Source: UPXZ01 sp964345395 (GTDB lineage: Bacteria; Bacteroidota; Bacteroidia; Bacteroidales; Paludibacteraceae). Taken from it: DNA of 20,311 nt. The stretch lies in NCBI GenBank assembly GCA_964345395.1, contig CAYFRA010000031.1, forward strand, positions 1 through 20,311. Direction: 5' to 3'. The notes under the pieces were generated by a model. That model did not search any database. It had not been told where the DNA came from and saw nothing but the letters and a program-made list of their open reading frames with translations. Positions 1-6,825 of this stretch are shown here, piece by piece; position 1 is the stretch's first letter; each line of letters begins with the position of its first letter. A program made the position numbers and the translations under genes.

Positions 1-43
1 AAAGAGTTTGACTAAACAGCTTTAAATTTATAATTTTCAAGAC

Positions 44-92
44 AAAAAAGTGCTGTAACTTCTCTTTTGAGAAAGTTACGGCACTTTTTTTT
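44..92 (+). terminator. Rho-independent terminator of an upstream gene
   Basis: A long hairpin: the arm starting AAAAAAGTGCTGTAAC pairs with GTTACGGCACTTTTTT, with one G-U pair and a one-base bulge. The top of the stem is CTC-TTTT-GAG, and the right arm runs into T8. It most likely ends a + strand gene whose coding part lies left of the window. The A-run on the left side would let it work on the other strand too. Confidence 0.75.
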
Positions 93-100
93 AATGTTAT

Positions 101-129
101 TCACGGGATGACTTTGAGTCACCCTGTGA
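101..129. other. Second hairpin just after the terminator
   Basis: TCACGGGATGACT and AGTCACCCTGTGA form a 13-base stem around a TTG loop, with one G-U pair and one A-C mismatch. No T-run follows, so it is not a classical terminator. It could protect a 3' end or be the base of a small RNA. The role is unknown; only the fold is supported. Confidence 0.45.
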
Positions 130-186
130 ATTATAACTCTCACCTTGCGAAATTTAATTTTGGATTACATTATGTTAGACAAAACA

Positions 187-425
187 ATTATCCCGAATTA
201 TTCATCGCAAAACTTGTTATAACACATAGATAATTGATAAGCAAGAAATTATGATGAGGATTGTTGAAATAGTTTTGACCTAAATTTGGCTTATTGAATT
301 TTTATTTTGCTTGGATTTATTTTGATGCCTTTTTCGTTGCAAACCCTTTGCAGTACTTTAGTACAGCTGTCGAGTTTGACGCCTCAAATTCATCTAAAAT
401 AAATCTCTTGAATAATCCGGGTTAT
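187..425. repeat. Inverted-repeat-bounded intergenic element (MITE or IS remnant?)
   Basis: The ends at about 187-203 (TTATCCCGAATTATTC) and 410-425 (GAATAATCCGGGTTAT) are imperfect inverted repeats that match at 13 of 16 positions. Inside is a second inverted pair: GGATTTATTTTGATG at 313-327 against CATCTAAAATAAATC at 391-405. A small hairpin around CAGTACTTTAGTAC lies near 351-370. I see no coding capacity. The architecture resembles a small non-autonomous element or the leftover ends of an insertion sequence. Only one copy lies in the window, so repetition in the genome is inferred, not seen. The remaining sequence of the 1-482 gap holds only the two hairpins to the left and the asnA promoter to the right. 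Confidence 0.4.
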
Positions 426-439
426 ATTTTGTAATTTTG
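407..439 (+). promoter_or_regulatory. asnA promoter (Bacteroidota type)
   Basis: TAATTTTG at 432-439, followed by C, fits the Bacteroidota -7 box TAnnTTTG. A weak -33 box, CTTG, lies at 407-410 with a 21-base spacer. Transcription would start near 446 and give a leader of roughly 35-40 bases. The -33 half overlaps the right inverted repeat of the element at 187-425. Confidence 0.5.
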
Positions 440-482
440 CAAACTAAAAATTAATTATACGCGACAATAGAACAACAAAGCA

Positions 483-1517
483 ATGTATTTTATAACACCA
501 AGAAATTATAAACCCACGCTCGATTTACAGCAAACTGAATTGGGAATCAAAAAGATCAAAGATTTTTTTCAGTCAAACTTAGCATCGGAACTTCGTTTGA
601 GACGAGTAACAGCACCGCTTTTTGTGAAACGTGGAACAGGAATGAACGATGATTTGACAGGAGTTGAACGTGCTGTTAGTTTCCCAATCAAAGATATGAA
701 TAATGACAGAGCCGAGGTGGTTCACTCTTTAGCCAAGTGGAAAAGGGTAACACTTGCAGATTATAATGTGCCAATTGGATATGGAATATATACCGATATG
801 AACGCTATCAGAGCAGACGAAGAGTTGGGCAATATCCACTCTCTCTACGTTGATCAGTGGGATTGGGAGCAGGTGATAAATGATGCAGATAGAAATATTG
901 AATTTCTGAAAAAAATTGTTAGGAAAATTTATGCTGCATTTCTACGAACAGAGTATTTGGTGAGCGAGAATTTTCCAGATATAGAGCCTGTTTTGCCCGA
1001 AGAGATATACTTTATCCATTCAGAAGAGCTGCTACAGATGTACCCCACGCTTTCGCCCAAAGAGCGTGAAGATGCCATTACAGAGAAACACAAAGCGGTA
1101 TTCCTAATCGGCATTGGCAGTGAGCTTAGCAACGGAGAGAGGCATGATGGGCGTGCAGCTGACTATGATGATTGGACCAGCGATGGAGAGAACGGATTGC
1201 CCGGTTTGAACGGTGATATACTCTTGTGGAATCCTGTGTTGGAGATGGCGTTTGAGGTTTCGTCAATGGGCATTCGGGTAGATAAGGAAACATTGCTCAA
1301 GCAGCTAAAAATTACGAAGCAAGAGCATAAATTAGAACTCTATTTTCACAAAAGATTGATGAATGACAGTTTGCCATTGTGCATTGGTGGGGGCATTGGA
1401 CAGTCGAGGTTGTGTATGTTCTTTTTAAGAAAAGCACATATTGGCGAAATACAAGCCAGTATATGGTCTGACGAGATGCATGAGATTTGTGAAAAGGAGG
1501 GAATATTTTTGATATAA
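483..1517 (+). CDS. asnA: Aspartate--ammonia ligase (asparagine synthetase A)
   Basis: Makes asparagine from aspartate, ATP and free ammonia in the cytoplasm, through an aspartyl-AMP intermediate; the fold is that of class II aminoacyl-tRNA synthetases. At 344 residues it is slightly longer than the E. coli enzyme (330). It keeps family blocks along its whole length: GTGMNDDLTGVERAV (51-65), VVHSLAKWKR (79-88), SLYVDQWDWE (120-129), FLIGIGSELSNGERHD (207-222), DYDDW (227-231), GLNGDILLWNPVLE (241-254), SSMGIRVD (260-267) and GGGIGQSRLCM (302-312). The start is an ATG shortly downstream of a Bacteroidota promoter. It appears monocistronic: the next gene has its own promoter 60 bases beyond the stop. 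No terminator is obvious after the stop. The gene looks intact and the identification is secure. Confidence 0.97.
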   Translation: MYFITPRNYKPTLDLQQTELGIKKIKDFFQSNLASELRLRRVTAPLFVKRGTGMNDDLTGVERAVSFPIKDMNNDRAEVVHSLAKWKRVTLADYNVPIGYGIYTDMNAIRADEELGNIHSLYVDQWDWEQVINDADRNIEFLKKIVRKIYAAFLRTEYLVSENFPDIEPVLPEEIYFIHSEELLQMYPTLSPKEREDAITEKHKAVFLIGIGSELSNGERHDGRAADYDDWTSDGENGLPGLNGDILLWNPVLEMAFEVSSMGIRVDKETLLKQLKITKQEHKLELYFHKRLMNDSLPLCIGGGIGQSRLCMFFLRKAHIGEIQASIWSDEMHEICEKEGIFLI

Positions 1518-1577
1518 ACAGAGTCTTAATAAAGCATTAAAAGTGAGTAGCAGTAATCAAAATAAACTACATCTGTT

Positions 1578-1609
1578 TTTGTATAAAAGAGATAAAATGC
1601 GTAACTTCG
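1578..1609 (+). promoter_or_regulatory. Promoter of the ftsE-like gene
   Basis: TTTG at 1578-1581, a 20-base spacer, then TAACTTCG at 1602-1609. This is one mismatch from the Bacteroidota -33/-7 consensus, with the same spacer length as the rpoD and ald promoters. It lies 28 bases before the ATG and separates this gene from asnA. Confidence 0.6.
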
Positions 1610-1637
1610 CCAACAATAAACAAGTAATTTAAAAGCT

Positions 1638-2336
1638 ATGTCGGAGCATAATCTCATTCGTTACAAGCAAGTTGAACTTTGTCAGAAAGAACACATTGTT
1701 CTTAAAAATGTCGATTTAGAAATTGGAGATAGTCAGTTTATATATCTCCTTGGTAGAGTAGGAAGCGGTAAAAGCACATTTTTAAAATCTTTGTATGGAG
1801 AAATCCCAGTTCAAGAAGGGGAAGCCAGTATGTTGGGCTTCGATCTTAAAAAGCTGAAACGAAAAGAGTTGCCTCTGTTGAGAAGAAAAATTGGGATTGT
1901 ATTCCAAGATTTTCAATTGATGGAGGATAGAAATGTGTTTGAAAACTTAGAGTTTGTGCTGAGAGCTACGGGATGGAAAAACAAAAAAGCGATCAAGGAG
2001 CAGATTGATCACGTGCTTGAACAGGTGGGTATGCAAAACAAAGACTACAAACGCACTCACGAGCTATCGGGAGGCGAACAACAACGCATTGTCATAGCTC
2101 GCGCCCTGCTCAACTCGCCCCAAGTAATTCTTGCAGATGAGCCAACAGGCAATTTAGACCCAACCACTGGCAGTGAAATTATGCGTCTATTATACTCCAT
2201 TCGCGAAGCAGGCACAACCATCATCATTGCTACCCACAATCACGATTGGAAAGATAGTTTTCCGGGTAAAATATTGATGTGTGCCAATTCTAACATAAAA
2301 GAGATTGACAAAGAGGAGATTTCAAATTATTTATAA
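1638..2336 (+). CDS. ftsE: FtsE-type ABC transporter ATP-binding protein
   Basis: Cytoplasmic ATPase subunit of an ABC system. The size (232 aa) and sequence fit FtsE, which with membrane partner FtsX couples ATP hydrolysis to control of septal peptidoglycan hydrolases. Visible motifs: Walker A GRVGSGKST (39-47), Q-loop IVFQDFQL (87-94), signature LSGGEQQR (143-150), Walker B VILADEPTGNLDP (163-175) and H-loop ATH (198-200). The layout is that of the FtsE/LolD/MacB branch. No permease gene is adjacent; in Bacteroidota ftsX commonly sits elsewhere, so the lone position does not contradict FtsE. A LolD-like or generic export ATPase is the alternative. It has its own promoter, and no terminator is evident before the next gene, 127 bases on. 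Confidence 0.8.
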   Translation: MSEHNLIRYKQVELCQKEHIVLKNVDLEIGDSQFIYLLGRVGSGKSTFLKSLYGEIPVQEGEASMLGFDLKKLKRKELPLLRRKIGIVFQDFQLMEDRNVFENLEFVLRATGWKNKKAIKEQIDHVLEQVGMQNKDYKRTHELSGGEQQRIVIARALLNSPQVILADEPTGNLDPTTGSEIMRLLYSIREAGTTIIIATHNHDWKDSFPGKILMCANSNIKEIDKEEISNYL

Positions 2337-2463
2337 ACAGAGCAATAACTATTTGGCAAAACTTATTTTTCTGAAAAGTTATTCTACTCTTTCATTTTTC
2401 TACTCTACACAAACGTAACAGAATAAATTAATCCTAATAAACTCATAGAAAAATAACAATCTT

Positions 2464-4506
2464 ATGAAGAAACTATTTTTATTTTTGATTCCATTATTTA
2501 TGATAAGTTGCAACGAAACCCAAACTTCTCAAACCACACCTACGATAGATGAGTTTGACTATAAAGTAGATCAATTTGCTGATATTCAAATTCTACGATA
2601 CCGTGTTCCAGATTTTGAGAAACTAACTTTACAGCAAAAAGAATTGATATATTATTTATCAGAAGCCGCACTGCAAGGGCGTGACATCATTTATGACCAA
2701 AACAACAAATACAATTTGGTCATTCGTAAAACTTTAGAAGCCTTATACGAAAACTTAGCTGATAAAAGTAGCGACAACTACAAGCAACTTGAGATCTATC
2801 TCAAACGCATTTGGTTGGCTAATGGCATTCATCACCACTACTCTACTGACAAAATGATTCCTGCTTTTGATCAGAGCTATTTTGCAGAGTCTGTGAATAG
2901 CATTGATGCATCTTTGTTGCCACTGAGAGAGGGCGAAACTGTAGAAGAGCTGATTGAATTGCTTACACCCATTTTGTTTGACCCAAATGTGATGCCCAAG
3001 CGAGTTAATCAAGCGGATGGTGTAGATTTGATAAGCACTTCTGCCAACAACTATTATGAGGGAGTGAGCCAAAAGGAGGTTGAGGAGTTCTACGACAAAA
3101 TGAGAGATCCTAATGACCTCACACCTATTTCTTATGGATTGAATAGCAAATTGATGAAAGTGAATGGTGAAGTGGTTGAAGTTGTTTACCGCGAAGGCGG
3201 TATGTACGGCGAAGCCATTACGAAAATACTTTATTGGTTAGATAAAGCTATGGCTGTAGCTGAAAATGATAAACAAAAAGCCTATATCGGAACTTTAATT
3301 GAATTTTATAAAACCGGTGATTTAAAAACCTACGATAAATATAGCATCGAATGGGCACAAGAGTTAGAAGCTCAAATAGATTTTCTGAATGCTTTTACTG
3401 AAACCTACGGCGACCCTCTTGGTATGAAGGCAAGTTGGGAGTCATTGGTTAATTATAAAAATATGGAAGCAACCAAACGCACCGAAATCATTAGCAACAA
3501 TGCTCAGTGGTTTGAAGACAACTCACCAACCGATCCTCAATTCAAAAAAGAGGAAGTAACTGGTGTATCAGCAAAGGTAATTACAGCGGCAATAATCGGT
3601 GGCGATAACTTTCCTGCTACCCCTATAGGCATCAATCTACCCAATTCAAACTGGATACGTTCGCAGTATGGTTCTAAATCTGTAACCATCGAAAACTTCA
3701 CAGAAGCTTATGCACAAGCAGCCGAAAGCAGCGGATTCAATGAAGAGTTTGTTTGGTCTGATGTGGAAAGAGATCTGTTGCATCAATATGGTAATTTGAC
3801 AAACAACCTTGATATTGATTTACACGAATGCTTAGGACACGGCTCTGGAAAGCTACTACCTGGCATAACCAAAGACGCATTGAGGTCTCATGGCTCAACC
3901 ATCGAGGAGACGCGAGCTGACCTATTTGCACTCTACTATTTGGGTGATGAGAAGATGGTTGAATTGGGATTACTGCCCAATATGGAAGCCCACAAAGCAG
4001 AGTATTATAGATTTATGATGAATGGATTGATGACACAACTTACCCGTATCGAATTAGGCAAAGATGTGGAAGAAGCTCATATGCGTAACCGACAATTGAT
4101 AGCTCAATGGGTATATCAAAATGGCGAAGCTGACAATGTGGTAGAGATAAAAATTAAGGATGGAAAACGCTATTTGGTGATCAATGATTATAAAAAACTG
4201 CGTCAGCTATTTGGACAATTATTGACCGAGATACAACGCATCACATCTACTGGTGATTATGAAGCAGCACGCATAATTGTTGAGAAGTATGCTGTGAAAG
4301 TTGATCAAGATTTACACAAAGAGATATTGGAGCGATATGCAACATTGGGAATTGCACCATATAGTGGGTTTGTTAATCCTGTTTATACGCTCGTTACCGA
4401 CAAAAACGGAAAGGTGAAAGATGTAACGCTTTCGTATGAAGAGAACTATGTCAATCAACATTTGCGCTACTCAAAAACCTACTCTAATTTGCCTATATAC
4501 AACTAA
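2464..4506 (+). CDS. Dipeptidyl peptidase III, lipoprotein (M49 zinc peptidase)
   Basis: Zinc metallopeptidase that removes dipeptides from the N-terminus of short peptides. The first 16 residues, MKKLFLFLIPLFMISC, are a lipoprotein signal peptide with Cys16 as the predicted lipidated residue, so the enzyme should sit on the periplasmic or outer-membrane side. The M49 zinc site is complete: HECLGH at 454-459 and the second motif EETRAD at 481-486, which gives the third zinc ligand. Most M49 enzymes have HELLGH; HECLGH is the form known from Bacteroides. The length (680 aa) matches bacterial family members of about 675. A small NlpE-like lipoprotein gene follows after six bases, so the two are probably co-transcribed. 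A role in processing peptides for uptake is inferred. Confidence 0.93.
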   Translation: MKKLFLFLIPLFMISCNETQTSQTTPTIDEFDYKVDQFADIQILRYRVPDFEKLTLQQKELIYYLSEAALQGRDIIYDQNNKYNLVIRKTLEALYENLADKSSDNYKQLEIYLKRIWLANGIHHHYSTDKMIPAFDQSYFAESVNSIDASLLPLREGETVEELIELLTPILFDPNVMPKRVNQADGVDLISTSANNYYEGVSQKEVEEFYDKMRDPNDLTPISYGLNSKLMKVNGEVVEVVYREGGMYGEAITKILYWLDKAMAVAENDKQKAYIGTLIEFYKTGDLKTYDKYSIEWAQELEAQIDFLNAFTETYGDPLGMKASWESLVNYKNMEATKRTEIISNNAQWFEDNSPTDPQFKKEEVTGVSAKVITAAIIGGDNFPATPIGINLPNSNWIRSQYGSKSVTIENFTEAYAQAAESSGFNEEFVWSDVERDLLHQYGNLTNNLDIDLHECLGHGSGKLLPGITKDALRSHGSTIEETRADLFALYYLGDEKMVELGLLPNMEAHKAEYYRFMMNGLMTQLTRIELGKDVEEAHMRNRQLIAQWVYQNGEADNVVEIKIKDGKRYLVINDYKKLRQLFGQLLTEIQRITSTGDYEAARIIVEKYAVKVDQDLHKEILERYATLGIAPYSGFVNPVYTLVTDKNGKVKDVTLSYEENYVNQHLRYSKTYSNLPIYN

Positions 4507-4512
4507 ATAGAT

Positions 4513-4938
4513 ATGAAAAAAACGCTTGTATATCTTTTTAGTTTTTTGCTACTCTTCCTTTTTTCTTGCAAAAAAGAGCAAAGTGGCAAACAAATTGAAC
4601 AGCAAACCCATGAAACTGAGGTTGAATTGGAAGAAACATCTGATTCAACCACCGATTGGGATGGTGAGTACAAAGGTATTTTTCCATGTGGTGATTGTGA
4701 TGGTATAGAGATAAGCCTAACACTCAATTTTGATAATACTTTTGTGCAAACCGACTACTATATCGGCAAGGGAGGGCCCTATGAAAGCAGAGGTGATTTT
4801 GTTTTTGATGAAGAAAAACATGAGTTCACTTTGCTATACGAAGATGGTAGTTTAGCTAAATATCGATTAGATAAATACTCCATATCTCTATTAGACCAAA
4901 ATGATGATGAAATGGAGGAGTATAGATTGGAGAAGTAA
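4513..4938 (+). CDS. NlpE-like small lipoprotein with a CGDC motif
   Basis: 141 residues. A lipoprotein signal peptide ends at Cys19 (LFSC). It is followed by a polar acidic linker (about 20-48) and one domain resembling the NlpE N-terminal domain: YKGIFPCGDCDGIEISLTL (53-71), including the CxxC pair Cys59/Cys62. In E. coli, NlpE is an outer-membrane lipoprotein that signals surface and lipoprotein-trafficking stress to Cpx. Here only the N-terminal domain is present and no Cpx partner is visible, so the function is open; envelope copper or redox sensing would be a guess. It starts six bases after the dipeptidyl peptidase stop and is probably the second gene of that unit. A strong hairpin follows four bases after its stop. 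Confidence 0.75.
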   Translation: MKKTLVYLFSFLLLFLFSCKKEQSGKQIEQQTHETEVELEETSDSTTDWDGEYKGIFPCGDCDGIEISLTLNFDNTFVQTDYYIGKGGPYESRGDFVFDEEKHEFTLLYEDGSLAKYRLDKYSISLLDQNDDEMEEYRLEK

Positions 4939-4942
4939 GAAA

Positions 4943-4984
4943 AACAAAGAAGACTTTCAAGCAATTTTGAAAGTCTTCTTTGTT
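4943..4984. terminator. Shared bidirectional terminator hairpin
   Basis: A perfect 18-bp stem (AACAAAGAAGACTTTCAA against TTGAAAGTCTTCTTTGTT) with a six-base loop GCAATT. It lies between the convergent NlpE-like gene (+) and gnd (-). Read on the minus strand the stem runs into a T-run, so it is a good terminator for gnd. On the + strand the T-rich right arm serves the lipoprotein unit. Confidence 0.85.
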
Positions 4985-5021
4985 ATAAGGGTTCTGCAAT
5001 ACCAAAAAATCTGAAAACCAA

Positions 5022-6476
5022 TTACACTTCATAAGTGGTAGAAGCTGTATCGCCTCCCACTCCAGTCCAGTTTGTATGGAAAAACTCACCACGTGGCTTA
5101 TCGGTTCTTTCATACATATGAGCTCCGAAATAATCTCTTTGTGCTTGAAGTAAATTAGCTGGTAATCTATCTGTTCTAAAACCATCAAAATAGTTCAATG
5201 CTGAAGTGATTGCAGGAATTGGAATACCATTTTGCATAGCTGTTGCCGCCACTCTACGCCAACCTGCCTGCGCCTGCTCAATCTCTTGTTTGAAAAATGG
5301 ATCTAACAACAAATTGCTTAGATTTGGGTTTTTCTCAAATGCCAATTTGATATCTTTCAAGAAAACAGAGCGAATAATACAGCCTCCACGCCACATCAAA
5401 GCTATGGAACCATAGTTCAAATCCCAATTATACTCCTTAGCGGCCTCCATCATCAAGTTGTAACCTTGTGCATAAGAGACAATTTTAGAAGCATAAATAG
5501 CATTTTCTAAATCATCAATAAATTGCTCCTTATCACCTACAAATTGAGGTGTAGGACCTGTTAATATTTTTGAGGCTTCAACTCGTAAATCTTTTTGTGC
5601 CGACAATGTACGAGAAAAAACAGACTCGGCAATCAGCGTAAGCGGCACACCCAAATCTAAAGCTGAATTGGCTGTCCATTTTCCTGTCCCTTTTTGACCT
5701 GCTGTATCTAATATTTTCTCTACTAAAGGAGCTCCATCTTCATCTTTGAAAGCTAAAATATCACGGGTAATTTCAATCAGATAAGAGTCCAATTTACCTT
5801 CGTTCCATCTTTTAAACACCTTGTGCTGCTCAAAAGCATCCATCCCCAATAGGTCTTTCATAATGTGATACGCTTCATTGATAATTTGCATATCGCCATA
5901 TTCAATACCATTGTGAACCATTTTCACATAGTGCCCTGCACCATCACTCCCTACCCAATCGCAACAAGCGGTGCCATCCTCTACCTTAGCAGCGATAGAT
6001 TGAAAAATATCTTTGACTTGTGTCCAAGCCTCTGCCGAACCACCGGGCATAATAGAGGGGCCATTAAGTGCACCTTCCTCCCCTCCCGACACACCGGTGC
6101 CTACATATAGCAAGCCTTTGCTTTCGACATAGGCAGTACGCCTAACTGTATCAGGATAATGACTATTTCCACCATCAATGATGATATCTCCTTTTTCCAT
6201 CAGCGGCAAAAGTTTTTCGATGAAATCATCAACAGGCTGTCCTGCTTTAACCAACATCATCACTTTGCGTGGGCGTTCTAAGCTATCCACAAGCTCCTCT
6301 AAAGTAGTGGCACCAATAAAGTTTTTACCTGCACCCCTGCCTTTTATAAACTTTTCTACTTTCTCTACTGTTCGATTGTAAACCGCTACCGTATAACCTT
6401 TGTTCTCCATATTAAGAACCAGGTTTTCTCCCATCACAGCCAAACCAATCAAACCTATATTTGCTTTTTGTCTCAT
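5022..6476 (-). CDS. gnd: 6-phosphogluconate dehydrogenase, decarboxylating
   Basis: Oxidises and decarboxylates 6-phosphogluconate to ribulose 5-phosphate in the oxidative pentose phosphate pathway, producing NADPH in most members. At 484 residues it is the long homodimeric form. Visible: the Rossmann start IGLIGLAVMGENL (7-19) with NRT at 34-36 after the second strand; VSGGEEGA (129-136) and GAGHYVKMVHNGIEYGDMQ (179-197) with catalytic Lys185 and Glu192; the family signature ILDTAGQKGTGKW (255-267); and the C-terminal FFHTNW substrate-binding tail. The start is the ATG just before NIGLIG and fits the family. It is transcribed leftwards and ends at the shared hairpin. No glucose-6-phosphate dehydrogenase gene is adjacent. 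The gene appears intact. Confidence 0.97.
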   Translation of the reverse strand: MRQKANIGLIGLAVMGENLVLNMENKGYTVAVYNRTVEKVEKFIKGRGAGKNFIGATTLEELVDSLERPRKVMMLVKAGQPVDDFIEKLLPLMEKGDIIIDGGNSHYPDTVRRTAYVESKGLLYVGTGVSGGEEGALNGPSIMPGGSAEAWTQVKDIFQSIAAKVEDGTACCDWVGSDGAGHYVKMVHNGIEYGDMQIINEAYHIMKDLLGMDAFEQHKVFKRWNEGKLDSYLIEITRDILAFKDEDGAPLVEKILDTAGQKGTGKWTANSALDLGVPLTLIAESVFSRTLSAQKDLRVEASKILTGPTPQFVGDKEQFIDDLENAIYASKIVSYAQGYNLMMEAAKEYNWDLNYGSIALMWRGGCIIRSVFLKDIKLAFEKNPNLSNLLLDPFFKQEIEQAQAGWRRVAATAMQNGIPIPAITSALNYFDGFRTDRLPANLLQAQRDYFGAHMYERTDKPRGEFFHTNWTGVGGDTASTTYEV

Positions 6477-6615
6477 TATTATTTTATTTAATCTTTCTAA
6501 ATTACAAATGATGTAGTCCTCTCACGTATTTATACATCAATGAATAAGTTTAACAAAACTGACAATAACCTTGTTCAATTAAACCAAAATATCTATATCA
6601 ACTGTTTTGATAATC

Positions 6616-6813
6616 TTACTCAATCCGCTCAATCATCGCAGATAATTCTTCATCGATATCTTTCAGTTGTGCCCTACAACTCTCAATCAACTTGCTTGCT
6701 TGTTTAATTTTTTTAGAGATCATTTGCATATCAAACTCTTCACTGTTTTCTAATTCGTTAAGAATTTGCTCCAACTCTTTAAGTTGTTGGTCGTATTTTG
6801 ACTCATTTTTCAT
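6616..6813 (-). CDS. xseB: Exodeoxyribonuclease VII small subunit
   Basis: 65 residues, nearly all helical and charged, matching the XseB small subunit (60-80 aa). Several copies bind the large subunit XseA to form exonuclease VII, which degrades single-stranded DNA. The fit rests on size, the YDQQLKELEQILNELE start, the helical hairpin spacing and the LKDIDEELSAMIE end. No xseA lies in the window. Instead, xseB starts 12 bases after the ClC gene stop and is probably co-transcribed with it. A short coiled-coil protein of other function cannot be fully excluded, because the family is so simple in sequence. Confidence 0.8.
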   Translation of the reverse strand: MKNESKYDQQLKELEQILNELENSEEFDMQMISKKIKQASKLIESCRAQLKDIDEELSAMIERIE

Positions 6814-6825
6814 TTTACTTCTATT

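Noticed and set aside
130..482. Possible riboswitch or tRNA in the long gap before asnA
   Set aside because: No cloverleaf or known aptamer core could be recognised. The predicted asnA leader is only about 35-40 bases, too short for a riboswitch.
2755..3072. 105-codon minus-strand frame inside the dipeptidyl peptidase gene
   Set aside because: It is a shadow of a strongly conserved coding sequence, with no promoter or recognisable domain.
4856..5188. 110-codon minus-strand frame over the lipoprotein end, terminator and gnd end
   Set aside because: It runs across the shared terminator hairpin and two well-supported genes, and its product resembles no known protein.
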